A stretch of 64,000 bases of DNA from an uncultured Aquimarina sp. (GTDB lineage Bacteria > Bacteroidota > Bacteroidia > Flavobacteriales > Flavobacteriaceae). The stretch spans positions 372,001-436,000 of the forward strand of contig NZ_CANMED010000005.1 in the NCBI RefSeq assembly GCF_947496855.1. The letters run 5' to 3'. Below the pieces are notes generated by a model. The model was given only the letters and a program-made list of their open reading frames with translations. It did not search any database and was not told the origin of the DNA. The number at the start of each line of letters is the position of its first letter. Position 1 is the stretch's first letter. This document shows positions 44,603 through 53,959 of the stretch, in pieces. The position numbers and the translations under genes were made by a program.

Positions 44603-45469
44603 CTATCCTCTTCGTTTAAAATATCCTAACAACTTTTTTACGTAACTTTCGTCCACACGACTGCTTAACGATCCCGCACCGCTTCTGTTAAAACTATCTC
44701 TAAAATAATTTATGCGTTCCTGATAGTATTTAGCATAGTTCACTCTCATTTTCTTAGAGCCTGTATTTACCAATAGTAATTCTCCTGTTTCTTCATCTTC
44801 CATCTGCACCATTCCCAAATTCGGAATTTCTTCTTCATGACGATCATAAACTCTAATACCCGTAACGTCGTGTTTTCCACCTACAATTTTAAGTGTTTGC
44901 TGATAATCATCAGTAATAAAGTCAGATAGTATAAAAACTATCGCTTTTTTCTTCATTACATTAGATAAAAATTTTAGTGCTTCAGTAATATTTGTTTTTT
45001 TACTCTTTGGTTCATGCTCTAATAACTCCCTAATGATTCTAAGTACGTGAGATCTTCCTTTCTTTGGAGGAATAAAAAGTTCAATCTCATCAGTAAACAA
45101 GATCAATCCAATTTTATCATTATTCTGAGTAGCTGAAAAAGCTAAAGTTGCGGCAATCTCTGTTATAATTTCTTTTTTGAACTGTTGTTTGGTTCCAAAC
45201 AATTGTGATCCAGAAACATCTACCATCAACATCATTGTCAATTCACGTTCCTCTTCAAAAACTTTGATATATGGCTCGTTATATCGAGCGGTTACATTCC
45301 AATCTATATTACGAACATCATCCCCAAATTGATATTGTCGAACTTCACTAAAGGTCATACCACGTCCTTTGAAGGTAGAATGATATTCTCCTCCAAATAT
45401 ATGATCGCTCAAGCGTCTAGTCTTGATTTCAATTTTTCGAACTTTTTTTAGTAACTCTTTGGTATCCAT
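44603..45469 (-). CDS. DUF58 domain protein of the MoxR/Bat cluster
   Basis: A 288-residue soluble protein with the DUF58 signature block FSEVRQYQFGDDVRNIDWNVTAR and a VWA-like fold with MLMVDVSGSQLFG and IGLILFTDEIELFIPPKKG. DUF58 proteins are almost always next to MoxR ATPases and are thought to be their client or partner. The gene lies about 90 bases downstream of moxR in the same direction and 82 bases before the BatD-like start. Confidence 0.92.
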   Translation of the reverse strand: MDTKELLKKVRKIEIKTRRLSDHIFGGEYHSTFKGRGMTFSEVRQYQFGDDVRNIDWNVTARYNEPYIKVFEEERELTMMLMVDVSGSQLFGTKQQFKKEIITEIAATLAFSATQNNDKIGLILFTDEIELFIPPKKGRSHVLRIIRELLEHEPKSKKTNITEALKFLSNVMKKKAIVFILSDFITDDYQQTLKIVGGKHDVTGIRVYDRHEEEIPNLGMVQMEDEETGELLLVNTGSKKMRVNYAKYYQERINYFRDSFNRSGAGSLSSRVDESYVKKLLGYFKRRG

Positions 45470-45560
45470 GTACTCGCCTTTTGGCTCGTTAGTATTAAGT
45501 TAGTAGCACAAAGTATTAAAGTACAAAGATTTAGTGCTTTGTACTGATGCAAAACATCTA

Positions 45561-46562
45561 CTAAGGTACTTCAATCTCGTTTACAATCTTATTAATTATA
45601 TCTTCAGAAGTTACATTTTCAGCTTCAGCTTCATATGTAATACCAATACGATGACGCAATACATCATGCACTACAGCACGAACATCTTCTGGAATAACAT
45701 ATCCTCTTCTTTTTATGAAAGCAAAACATTTAGCAGCGGTAGCCATATTAATACTTCCTCTTGGCGAAGCTCCAAAACTGATAAGAGGTTTTAATTCTTC
45801 TAAGCCATATTTCTCAGGAAAACGAGTAGCAAAAATAATATCCAAGATATATTTTTCAATCTTTTCGTCCATATATACTTCTCTTACGGCTTCCTGAGCT
45901 CTAAGAATCTGCTCTACCGAAACTACAGGATTTACTTTTTCAAAAGACCCTTTAAGATTTGCACGAACGATCAATTGTTCATCCTCTAATTTAGGGTAAT
46001 CAATCACTGTTTTTAGCATAAAACGGTCTACCTGTGCTTCTGGTAGTGGATACGTTCCTTCTTGCTCTACTGGATTCATAGTTGCCATTACCAAGAAAGG
46101 CTTATCTAATATGAAAGTCTCGTCACCAATTGTAACTTGTTTTTCCTGCATTGCTTCTAATAAGGCACTCTGCACCTTGGCCGGAGCACGGTTGATCTCA
46201 TCTGCCAATACAAAATTTGCAAAAATAGGACCCTTTTTGATCGAAAAGTCATTTTCTTTCATATTAAAAATGAGTGTCCCTGTTACATCTGCTGGCAATA
46301 AATCCGGTGTAAACTGGATACGACTAAAACTACCATGAACCGCTTTTGAAAGGGTGTTTATAGCCAAAGTTTTTGCTAGTCCGGGAACACCTTCAAGCAA
46401 AATATGTCCTTGTCCAAGCAATCCAATTAGTAACCGTTCGACCATATGCTTCTGGCCTACGATTACTTTATTAATCTCTAAAGCAAGTAAATCTACAAAT
46501 GCAGATTCTCTTTGTATTTTCTCATTGATTGAAGCAATATCAATAGAACTATTTTCTTCCAT
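45561..46562 (-). CDS. moxR: MoxR family AAA+ ATPase
   Basis: A 333-residue AAA+ protein: Walker A GVPGLAKT (about 59-66), Walker B VLADEINRAPAKVQ, sensor residues in AKNPVEQ-type loop (VMATMNPVEQEGTYPLPEAQVDRFMLK), and the C-terminal helical bundle. MoxR proteins are chaperone-like ATPases that mature VWA-domain proteins, which fits the following DUF58 and BatA/BatB genes. It is the first gene of the minus-strand Bat operon; a promoter-like element is at 46654-46688. Confidence 0.95.
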   Translation of the reverse strand: MEENSSIDIASINEKIQRESAFVDLLALEINKVIVGQKHMVERLLIGLLGQGHILLEGVPGLAKTLAINTLSKAVHGSFSRIQFTPDLLPADVTGTLIFNMKENDFSIKKGPIFANFVLADEINRAPAKVQSALLEAMQEKQVTIGDETFILDKPFLVMATMNPVEQEGTYPLPEAQVDRFMLKTVIDYPKLEDEQLIVRANLKGSFEKVNPVVSVEQILRAQEAVREVYMDEKIEKYILDIIFATRFPEKYGLEELKPLISFGASPRGSINMATAAKCFAFIKRRGYVIPEDVRAVVHDVLRHRIGITYEAEAENVTSEDIINKIVNEIEVP

Positions 46563-46653
46563 CTATTCTTTTTTTTAAAGCCGTGAATTTACCATTCATG
46601 TTTCAGCATTGCAAATTGTTAAAATATTTTTCTTTTTGTTGTTAATTATAGGT

Positions 46654-46688
46654 TAAATGTATCCTCTAAAAATACGCTTACGCCCAAA
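46654..46688 (-). promoter_or_regulatory. Possible promoter of the Bat operon
   Basis: On the minus strand TTTG (46688-46685), 23-base spacer, TACATTTA (46661-46654), one mismatch to TAnnTTTG and a spacing at the long end of the range. It lies about 92 bases upstream of the moxR ATG. Confidence 0.35.
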
Positions 46689-46829
46689 TTTTACAGTATA
46701 TTTAGATCTTTTTACTGATAAAAACGGACGTAACAATTTTCATCGGCTTTCGCGATGATGTTTTTAAAAGACGAAAGTTTTTTTTAAGTGTTGCAAAAAT
46801 CCCTATTAAAAACTTATTACTTCTATATC

Positions 46830-47582
46830 ATGAAAACAGCATTAATTACCGGAGCAACTAGTGGAATTGGAAAGTCAACAGCCTATATATTTGCTAAACA
46901 CGGTATAAATCTAATACTTTGCGGAAGAAGACAAGAACGTCTAGAAGAATTACAAACTGAATTATGTGAAACAGTAAAAGTACATACACTCTGTTTTGAT
47001 GTACGTAATAAAGACCATGTTTTTAAGAGTATCGATGAACTTCCACAAGAATTTAGTTCTATCGACATATTGATTAACAATGCTGGAAATGCTCACGGTC
47101 TTGATCCTATTCAAACTGGAAACCTAGATGACTGGGACGCTATGTTAGATATTAATGTAAAAGGATTATTATATGTATCGAAAGCGATTATACCAAAAAT
47201 GATTTCACAAAAATCCGGTCATATTATCAATATTGGTTCTATTGCAGGAAAAGAAGTTTATGCTAACGGAAATGTATATTGCGCAAGCAAACACGCCGTT
47301 GATGCCATCAATAAAGGAATGCAAATAGACCTTAATAAGCATGGAATCAGAGTTGGAGCTATTCATCCAGGATTGGTAGAAACTGAATTTAGCAATGTTA
47401 GATTTAAGGGGGATGACAATAGAGCTGATACTGTTTATAATGGTTTTGATCCATTACGACCAGATGATATTGCGGATATTATTGCTTTTGTAGTCACTAG
47501 ACCTTATCATGTAAATATTGCAGATCTGGTAGTTTTACCAACGGCACAAGCCAATAGCACCATTATAAATAAAAGTTTATAA
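46830..47582 (+). CDS. Short-chain dehydrogenase/reductase (YdfG-like)
   Basis: A 250-residue classical SDR from the ATG at 46830 (an upstream non-ATG extension is unlikely). It has the nucleotide-binding TGATSGIG (7-14), NNAG (83-86), Ser137 in NIGSIAGKE, and the catalytic Tyr150-xxx-Lys154 (YCASK). CGRRQERL after the second strand (Arg33, Arg34) points to NADPH. It resembles YdfG and related NADP-dependent 3-hydroxy acid / serine dehydrogenases, with VNIADLVVLPTAQAN near the C terminus. Cytosolic; substrate inferred from similarity. Stand-alone. Confidence 0.92.
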   Translation: MKTALITGATSGIGKSTAYIFAKHGINLILCGRRQERLEELQTELCETVKVHTLCFDVRNKDHVFKSIDELPQEFSSIDILINNAGNAHGLDPIQTGNLDDWDAMLDINVKGLLYVSKAIIPKMISQKSGHIINIGSIAGKEVYANGNVYCASKHAVDAINKGMQIDLNKHGIRVGAIHPGLVETEFSNVRFKGDDNRADTVYNGFDPLRPDDIADIIAFVVTRPYHVNIADLVVLPTAQANSTIINKSL

Positions 47583-47666
47583 TTTCTTTATTATTAACAC
47601 ATTGCATACCCAATAAAAATTCCTAAGTTTATATGGGAAAAGAATGTATTGCTATTAGTAAAAGGA

Positions 47667-48806
47667 ATGATTAACAAACGGCTTTTAATAAAAAATCTTT
47701 TAGCGCATAATGACGAGAATAGTTTTTATGATAAGAAACGAAAGCTCAATATTGGCGAAAAAGAAGGAAAAGCCAAATTTCTAAAGCATATCTGCGCACT
47801 TTCTAATTCTAACCCAAAAAACAATTCTTATATCGTTATCGGAGTTGAAGATGAAGATAATCAGATTATTGGAGTTGATTTTTTTGATGACAGCAAAATC
47901 CAAAACCTAGTTAATGCCTACCTTTCTAATCCTCCCATAGTCGCTTACGAAAATATCCCTTTTCCTCATTTATCAAGTGATAAAGTTGTAGGATTGGTTT
48001 CCATACGTTCGCAAGAAGGTAAGTTATGTTCTATGCGTAAAAATATCTGGAAATATTATGGAGGCACAGTATTTTTTAGAGATGGTAGCATCAGTATGCC
48101 AAAAGTATTTGATATTGAAATTAAAGATGTAAATTCTGAAATCGTAGAATCTATAGAGAGTCATGCTCAAAATAATATCGAACTTACATTGGATGGTGTT
48201 TTTGATTTTATGAATTCTAGAAAAGATTATAATCCAAATTACAAAGTTTTTAAAGAATATTTTGTAGTCTGTTGGTCGGCAAAAGAGAAGCGTGTAAAGG
48301 ATGAAATATATTACTCAAGAGTAGATATAGCATTGATAAATGAGCAAGTTAAATTATTCTACTCTCAGTTTGATGAAGTTAGTATTTCTATTACTGATGA
48401 AGAATTTAAAATTATAGAATATGTGCAACTGGGCTTACAAGATACTTATGATTATTACCCCTTAGAAGAAGTTACTATCAAGTTTAAAAACAATGTAAGT
48501 TACGATATAGAAAGTAAACTATTATTTGAACCTCCACAATTTGACAGAAAAACCTTATATCATTTATACAATAGTAATAATTCACTGATAGAGAAGCTAA
48601 AAAAGAAAATGCCACTAACAAAAAGCGAACAAAAAGATCTTTTAAATCTACCTGTAACTTATCTTTTATGTTATTTCAATGATTTTAGCGAGGCAAAAGA
48701 CAAATTAGAAGAAGCAAAACCTTACTTAAAAAGTTATATTGATGAAAAAGTATACTCATTATATAAAGAAAGTATTAGAATATTAAGAAAAGTGAGGTAC
48801 AATTAG
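47667..48806 (+). CDS. AlbA_2 (Schlafen-type) DNA-binding domain protein
   Basis: A 379-residue protein from the ATG at 47667 (a TTG six codons upstream is possible). The N-terminal about 120 residues are an AlbA_2 domain: DKKRKLNIGEKEGKAKFLKH, NNSYIVIGVEDEDNQIIGVDFF and SNPPIVAYENIPFPHL. The C-terminal 230 or so residues have no recognised motif; they are rich in Glu/Lys/Tyr. AlbA_2 is found in transcription regulators, Schlafen proteins and phage-defence proteins, but this one lacks a helix-turn-helix, a visible ATPase motif and a defence neighbourhood. It is a conserved flavobacterial type; role unknown. Confidence 0.75.
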   Translation: MINKRLLIKNLLAHNDENSFYDKKRKLNIGEKEGKAKFLKHICALSNSNPKNNSYIVIGVEDEDNQIIGVDFFDDSKIQNLVNAYLSNPPIVAYENIPFPHLSSDKVVGLVSIRSQEGKLCSMRKNIWKYYGGTVFFRDGSISMPKVFDIEIKDVNSEIVESIESHAQNNIELTLDGVFDFMNSRKDYNPNYKVFKEYFVVCWSAKEKRVKDEIYYSRVDIALINEQVKLFYSQFDEVSISITDEEFKIIEYVQLGLQDTYDYYPLEEVTIKFKNNVSYDIESKLLFEPPQFDRKTLYHLYNSNNSLIEKLKKKMPLTKSEQKDLLNLPVTYLLCYFNDFSEAKDKLEEAKPYLKSYIDEKVYSLYKESIRILRKVRYN

Positions 48807-48819
48807 TAATTATACCTCA
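48785..48819 (-). terminator. Terminator-like hairpin overlapping the AlbA_2 gene stop
   Basis: GTGAGGTA (48791-48798) / TACCTCAC (48812-48819), with a 13-base loop containing the AlbA_2 stop codon. Read on the minus strand it is followed by TTTTCTT, so it could terminate the convergent lipoprotein gene transcript. Confidence 0.5.
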
Positions 48820-48866
48820 CAAAATAAATACTAAATAAAGTAGTATGCTTACCCTTCTACCCTTAA

Positions 48867-49772
48867 CTATTGTTGCAATAGATCAAAGACTTGTTGCGGA
48901 TACTGTCCATCAAACATAGCTCCATGACCACCTGTATCAATCTCAATCACTTTCGCCATTCTATTATTAAGAAATGTTATTTCTGAAGTTAACAATCCTC
49001 CTGTTTGAAAATCATCTTTAGCAAACACATAAATCACATTAGATAAATTCATAGTTGTAATTTTTGAAGAAAAACGCTCGCTACCAATAGCCCCCAGAAA
49101 CGAAAAAACCGAAGAACAAGATTGTCTTACCATATTATATTCTTCTACAAGTTCTGTTCTATCCTCTTCTGTGGGTGTAGTTCCATTTAAAAAATAATAA
49201 GGTCTTCCTTCTAAGAAATTATTTGGTACTTCTGGTTGCATATCTAAACGAGCAGCCATAATTACAAATTTATCTGCCGTACTATTTCCTTTCTCAGCGA
49301 TATATTTTGTGACTAAAAACCCTCCAAAAGAGTGCCCCATCACAAATACCTTCTTCCCTTTGGATTTAAAATTCTTAATCACTCTATCTAACATTTCTAC
49401 ACTAATTCTATTTTCTAAATCAGCTTGTTCTTTTTTCAATGCATCTTCCATACATAGGTCATTGTTAAAAGTAAGTGCTTGATGCATATATACCCTATAA
49501 TAATCCTTAAATAGCTCGCTGTAATCATTGTTGAAACTACCGTTAAGTTCAAAATATTGATCATCTAATTCTTTATCCGGCCCTCCTTGTTCATATATAA
49601 TAACGGTGTTGGTATTCTCATTCCCCTTAGCACTATACAATTTTGTAATATCATCTGGTATTTTTGTAAGTGCATTTTGTAAATCTGGTCTTTCTAGTGG
49701 TAATGCATCATCATCGCTATTACAACCGATTAACAATAAAGAAACCGTGAATACATAAAATATCTTTTTCAT
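48867..49772 (-). CDS. Alpha/beta hydrolase lipoprotein
   Basis: A 301-residue lipoprotein with a lipobox ending LLIGC (Cys17) followed by an Asp-rich spacer (NSDDD). The fold is an alpha/beta hydrolase: VIIYEQGGP (oxyanion region), KKVFVMGHSFGGFLV with nucleophile Ser148, and a C-terminal His in TGGHGAMFD; the acid could be Asp in YVFAKDDFQ. Outer- or inner-membrane anchored, acting in the periplasm or at the surface. Substrate unknown. Single gene convergent with the AlbA_2 gene. Confidence 0.82.
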   Translation of the reverse strand: MKKIFYVFTVSLLLIGCNSDDDALPLERPDLQNALTKIPDDITKLYSAKGNENTNTVIIYEQGGPDKELDDQYFELNGSFNNDYSELFKDYYRVYMHQALTFNNDLCMEDALKKEQADLENRISVEMLDRVIKNFKSKGKKVFVMGHSFGGFLVTKYIAEKGNSTADKFVIMAARLDMQPEVPNNFLEGRPYYFLNGTTPTEEDRTELVEEYNMVRQSCSSVFSFLGAIGSERFSSKITTMNLSNVIYVFAKDDFQTGGLLTSEITFLNNRMAKVIEIDTGGHGAMFDGQYPQQVFDLLQQ

Positions 49773-50016
49773 ATTAAATAAATTTTAGTTTTAGTCATTT
49801 TGACTTTTAATTATACTTTATTCCAAAACAAATAGCTCTTGAAATACCCTACAGAAAACTTGAAACATTTATATGAGCAACAACCAAACACTAAATAAAG
49901 TACTGACATACAATACAATGAATTAATTTTTACAAAAAATTATAGCTCAACAATAATTTAATAACATTTAAAACTTTGTAAAATAGTATCTTCAAAATCT
50001 ATTAAAATAAATAACG

Positions 50017-50745
50017 ATGAACAGAACTCTTGTAATCGGAGATATGCATGGAGCTTTAAAAGCTCTTCAACAATTAATTGAAAAAGTAAAAGTCACAACT
50101 GATGATACCCTAATTTTTTTAGGTGATTATGTGGATGGGTGGAGTGATAGTGCTCAGCTTATTTCATTTCTCATCGAATTACAAAAAACGTATACTTGCA
50201 TTTTTATTCGAGGTAATCACGACGAGCTCTGCTACACTTGGTTAACGGAGAAAGAATACAAGCCCGAATGGATGAAACACGGAGGTCAGGCAACTATTGA
50301 CTCTTACAGTAAGGTATCTAAACAAGAGATGGATATTCACCTGGGATTTTATGAAAATCTTACTAATTATTATATAGATGATCATAACCGGCTGTTTCTA
50401 CATGCAGGTTTCACAAACCTTCACGGACCTCATCGAGAATATTTCAGCAAACTATTTTACTGGGATCGAACCTTGTGGGAAACAGCGCTATCAATAGATC
50501 CTAAACTTAAAAAAACAGATCTTACTTATCCCAAGCGACTTTTACTTTTTAATGAAATCTATATTGGCCATACTCCAGTCACAAGAATTAACAAAACTAC
50601 ACCCGTGAATGCTACTTGTGTTTGGAACATTGATACTGGTGCTGCTTTTAAAGGCCCTCTTACAATTATGGATATTAACACCAAAGAGTTTTGGCAAAGT
50701 GATCCTGTTTATAAACTCTATCCAAACGAAAAAGGAAGAAATTAA
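50017..50745 (+). CDS. PPP-family metallophosphoesterase
   Basis: A 242-residue protein phosphatase-like enzyme. The PPP signatures are complete: GDMHG (Asp9, His11), GDYVDG (Asp37), RGNHDE (Asn67, His68, Asp69), then GHTPV and the downstream His region HAGF. It resembles bacterial serine/threonine or diadenosine-tetraphosphate hydrolases; which one it is cannot be told. Expected to use a two-metal site. A perfect terminator follows. Stand-alone gene. Confidence 0.9.
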   Translation: MNRTLVIGDMHGALKALQQLIEKVKVTTDDTLIFLGDYVDGWSDSAQLISFLIELQKTYTCIFIRGNHDELCYTWLTEKEYKPEWMKHGGQATIDSYSKVSKQEMDIHLGFYENLTNYYIDDHNRLFLHAGFTNLHGPHREYFSKLFYWDRTLWETALSIDPKLKKTDLTYPKRLLLFNEIYIGHTPVTRINKTTPVNATCVWNIDTGAAFKGPLTIMDINTKEFWQSDPVYKLYPNEKGRN

Positions 50746-50773
50746 TAACTAAATCTGTTTGCTTTTTAGTTTC

Positions 50774-50799
50774 AAAATCGCTCCAAAGAGCGATTTTTT
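50774..50799 (+). terminator. Rho-independent terminator after the phosphatase gene
   Basis: Ten-bp stem AAAATCGCTC (50774-50783) / GAGCGATTTT (50788-50797) with a 4-base loop and T run. Confidence 0.92.
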
Positions 50800-50861
50800 A
50801 TGTTTCATGTTTACCTAATCAAAGATTATGACACAAATAGGAAACTGTAAAACGCAACAAA

Positions 50862-51569
50862 ATGAAAAACGTAACCCAAATACTGAGACAAATATGCTTT
50901 ATACTAATCATCTTCGCTTATACTTTCATAAATGCCCAAAACAATTGTAGTCAATTTTATCCTTCAAAAGCAGGAACTACGATTACGATACATCACTTTA
51001 ATCATAAAAATAAACTAACCTCTAAAACCAGTTACGAAGTTTTGGATGTCAATTCTTCAGGTTCCAGATCCAAGATTACTATGAGTATGTATTTAAGCGA
51101 CGCTAAAAAACAAAAAAAAATTACTGAAGCCCAATTTACAGTAACTTGTGATGGAGGTACTACAACTTTAGATCCAGAATCTATAATTTCTCCTAATTTA
51201 TTTAACCAGTACAAAAATATGAAATACAGTATTGAAGGAAAAGGGATTGATATTCCCAACTCACTCTCTGTCGGACAAGAATTACCAGATGGTCAAGTAA
51301 CTATGTCCATTGATGCTGGTGTAATGAGCATAGATATGACCGTAGATCTCAAAAAACGAAAAGTAGAATCACAAGAAATTATTACTACTTCTGCTGGATC
51401 ATTTAATTGTTATCTCATCACATACATAAATGAAACCAATATGAGCATGGGTATGAAACAAACTTTTTATATAAAACAATGGATTGCAAAGAATATCGGT
51501 TTGGTACAACAGGAGACTACAAAACCAAATGGGAAACTAATTAGCAAATCTATATTGGCTAAATTATGA
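50862..51569 (+). CDS. TapB/DUF3108-like secreted protein
   Basis: A 235-residue exported protein with a signal peptide (IIFAYTFINAQ) and a beta-rich mature part: FYPSKAGTTITIHHFNHKNKL, SYEVLDVNSSGSRSKITMSMYLSD, and a C-terminal block ITTSAGSFNCYLITYINET...IKQWIAKNIGLVQQETTKPNGKL. This resembles the TapB / DUF3108-like family of lipid- or antibiotic-associated periplasmic proteins found in Bacteroidota, whose biochemical role is not settled. Two Cys could form a disulfide. It is a stand-alone gene. Confidence 0.7.
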   Translation: MKNVTQILRQICFILIIFAYTFINAQNNCSQFYPSKAGTTITIHHFNHKNKLTSKTSYEVLDVNSSGSRSKITMSMYLSDAKKQKKITEAQFTVTCDGGTTTLDPESIISPNLFNQYKNMKYSIEGKGIDIPNSLSVGQELPDGQVTMSIDAGVMSIDMTVDLKKRKVESQEIITTSAGSFNCYLITYINETNMSMGMKQTFYIKQWIAKNIGLVQQETTKPNGKLISKSILAKL

Positions 51570-51639
51570 TAGCGTTCTTTTGTTCTAATTATTTGAACAA
51601 ATCACAAATGAATTGATCAAGCTTATTATTTCTATGACT

Positions 51640-52353
51640 CTATACTGAAACCACCTCAGCATCATCTAATAGTTCTTCTTGTCTCAAACGTAAAAGAATT
51701 TGGGCAACAGCAACGGTATCTTTTTCACAATAGATTACTATACGATCAATATCATTTTCCTCATAATACACTTCTCTTACCTGACTACCATCAATGTCAT
51801 CCTTTGGAGAAGGAATGCCTAAAACATTTGTCAAAAGCTTAAGAGAAGTATAGTGTTTATAATCTCCAAATTTCCATAAATCCAAGGTATCCAAATGCGG
51901 AACTTCCCAAGGTTTTTTACCAAATAAATTTAGTTTAAAAGGTAAACTAATATCGTGAATAATCATTCTTCTAGCGATATATGGAAAATCAAATTCTTTA
52001 CCATTATGTGCACAAAGTAAATGATGAGGATGATTAAAGTGTGTTTCTAATAAGTTTTTGAAATCTATAAGCAGTTGCTTCTCATCACCAAAAAAAGAAG
52101 TAGTTCTAAAAGACCTTGTTTCTACTTTAAAAGTAAAATACCCAACTGAGATACAAACGATCTTTCCAAATTCTGCCCAAATACCAGCTCGCTCGTAAAA
52201 TTCTTCTGGAGAGAACTCCTCTTTGCGCTGATATTTAGTTTTATCAGCCCATAAATATTTCATTTCACCTGTTAGGGCATCAAAGCTTTCTTGCTCCGGA
52301 ACTGTTTCGATGTCTAGAAACAAGATGTGTTCTAAGTTAATCTTATGAAGCAT
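51640..52353 (-). CDS. DnaQ-like 3'-5' exonuclease (predicted DNA polymerase B-like exonuclease)
   Basis: A 237-residue exonuclease. LFLDIETVPE contains the first two metal ligands (Asp14, Glu16); HNGKEFDFPYIARRM is the ExoII motif, and a final Asp in YCEKDTVAVAQILL is the ExoIII position. It also has LDTLDLWKFGDYKHYTSLKLLTNVLGIPSPKDDIDG, characteristic of the DUF/PolB exonuclease-2-like family. Likely a stand-alone proofreading or RNA/DNA-trimming enzyme. Its coding region overlaps the upstream serine hydrolase by 11 bases. Confidence 0.88.
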   Translation of the reverse strand: MLHKINLEHILFLDIETVPEQESFDALTGEMKYLWADKTKYQRKEEFSPEEFYERAGIWAEFGKIVCISVGYFTFKVETRSFRTTSFFGDEKQLLIDFKNLLETHFNHPHHLLCAHNGKEFDFPYIARRMIIHDISLPFKLNLFGKKPWEVPHLDTLDLWKFGDYKHYTSLKLLTNVLGIPSPKDDIDGSQVREVYYEENDIDRIVIYCEKDTVAVAQILLRLRQEELLDDAEVVSV

Positions 52354-53497
52354 TCTCTAACATTTTATAAGCTTCCTCAATATATATAAAGAAATCTTCG
52401 CTAAAAGATCCTTGTGGTCCTCCACGATGATGTCCTAAACGAACAATAATAACATCATCTTGAGGAATGCTAATCACATATTGCCCTAAAATACCTCGCA
52501 TCACAAATATATCCTTATCAAGATGATTAGATAGCCAAAATCCATAACCGTACATGTCATCTTTCTCAAAGCGTTTTTGAGTAGCCAGTTTTGTAAACTC
52601 TTTAGGTAATATTTGTTTCCCTCCAAACTTTCCATCATTTTTAAACAGTACTCCAAAACGAGCAAAATCTCGAGCATTACTAGCGATACAGCAATACGAT
52701 TTTTCCATTCCACTATCTTCACTATCCACTTGCCACAATGCATCCTGTTCCATCCCCATAGGTTTCCAAAAACTCTCGCTTAGATACTCTGATAAACTTT
52801 TACCGGTTGCTTTTTCAACTACCATACCCAATAACTGTGTATTACCACTTAAATATCTAAATTCTTTTCCCGGCTCATCTACAATATCTAACCCATTCAT
52901 CACCTCTCTTAATTCGGGATCATAATAAGCTCGCGCTGTTATTGAAAATGGACTTGTATAATGTTCTGTCCAATTTAATCCAGATGACATTGATGACAAA
53001 TCTCCTACAGTCACTTTAGCCGCTAAACCTTCTGAGAACTTAGGTAGAAAATCTCCTATTGGTTGATCTAAGCTTTTGATATATCCATCCATAACGGCTT
53101 TTCCTAATAAGGCACTTGTAATGCTTTTTGCCATAGAAAAAGAGTTCGTTTTAGAGTCTTTACCATAACCTTCAGCATACTTTTCATACCAAATTTCATC
53201 ATTTTTGACAATCATAAATGCTACGGTTCCCATTTCTTTGTTGATAATATTTAACTTTTCGGTAGGAGTAACTCTATTATAATTGGCGTGTAATTTCCAA
53301 GGAATCAGTGTACTACTTTTTTCTACAACATGATTGTCAAAATATGTATAATCATCTATATATGCAGTTTTATGTCCTGTCATATATACTACACGTACTC
53401 CTTTTAGGATATAATCATAATCAAAAACATATAATAAAACCACACAAAGTAAAATAATACCAACGAGACCTATAAGAAGTTTTTTGAGAATTTTCAT
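52343..53497 (-). CDS. Class C beta-lactamase-like serine hydrolase
   Basis: A 384-residue protein with an N-terminal membrane helix (LLIGLVGIILLCVVLLYVF). The catalytic S-x-x-K is SMAKS (Ser121, Lys124), the second motif is YLSGNTQ in the position of Y-x-N, and the third is likely HRGG near the C terminus in place of KTG. Class C/D-Ala-D-Ala carboxypeptidase families share these motifs, so it is probably a periplasmic esterase/peptidase rather than an antibiotic resistance enzyme. It overlaps the exonuclease gene by 11 bases. Confidence 0.88.
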   Translation of the reverse strand: MKILKKLLIGLVGIILLCVVLLYVFDYDYILKGVRVVYMTGHKTAYIDDYTYFDNHVVEKSSTLIPWKLHANYNRVTPTEKLNIINKEMGTVAFMIVKNDEIWYEKYAEGYGKDSKTNSFSMAKSITSALLGKAVMDGYIKSLDQPIGDFLPKFSEGLAAKVTVGDLSSMSSGLNWTEHYTSPFSITARAYYDPELREVMNGLDIVDEPGKEFRYLSGNTQLLGMVVEKATGKSLSEYLSESFWKPMGMEQDALWQVDSEDSGMEKSYCCIASNARDFARFGVLFKNDGKFGGKQILPKEFTKLATQKRFEKDDMYGYGFWLSNHLDKDIFVMRGILGQYVISIPQDDVIIVRLGHHRGGPQGSFSEDFFIYIEEAYKMLENAS

Positions 53498-53556
53498 TTG
53501 CTTTTTGAAATTTTAAAGCCCTAAGGTAAGAAAATAAAATATCTGTTTAGAACAAA

Positions 53557-53585
53557 AAAAATGCCCGGAAAAACCGAGCATTTTA
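53557..53585 (-). terminator. Terminator-like hairpin downstream of the LytTR regulator
   Basis: AATGCCCGG / CCGAGCATT with one mismatch and a 5-base loop. On the minus strand it is followed by a run of T. It probably ends the CNNM - ogt - kinase - regulator transcript. Confidence 0.65.
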
Positions 53586-53959
53586 ATAAAGATAAACAAT
53601 TATTATGACGATAATTTAATTCGATTAAGTTACAATAGTGATAGTATACAACTTATAAGAATACTTGTTGAGTTTGTGTATTTTTATCCAGAACATCAGT
53701 TTAATGTTCCGCATTTTTTAATTATTAAGTTGCATCTAAAAACAGAAATCTATAATCAGGGCATTTATTACAAAATAAAGTTTCACCAAATTAATCTAAA
53801 TAAAATAAAGACTATTAATCGTTATTTCAAATTTAGTGGTTATTTGTTTCAATTCTTTTTGGGAATATTTTTTTGGTATGATCTAATGTATAAAATGTAT
53901 ATTTTAATGTACGAGTAGACAATTTTTAATCGTGTTCAAAAAATAATACTCTAAACAAA
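53586..53959. other. AT-rich gap without a supportable gene
   Basis: About 370 bases between a terminator-like hairpin and the LytTR regulator stop. An 80-codon open frame on the plus strand (53676-53918) has no recognisable content and is rich in Ile, Phe, Lys and Tyr, as expected from AT-rich non-coding DNA. No RNA gene or repeat was seen. Confidence 0.5.

Noticed and set aside
52343..53497. Beta-lactamase resistance gene controlled by the BlaI-like pair
   Set aside because: The serine hydrolase lies 27 kb away, lacks a clear KTG motif and has no operator-like AAACTA dyad upstream that I can see.
53676..53918. 80-codon frame on the plus strand
   Set aside because: AT-rich composition, no motif, no promoter or terminator of its own.
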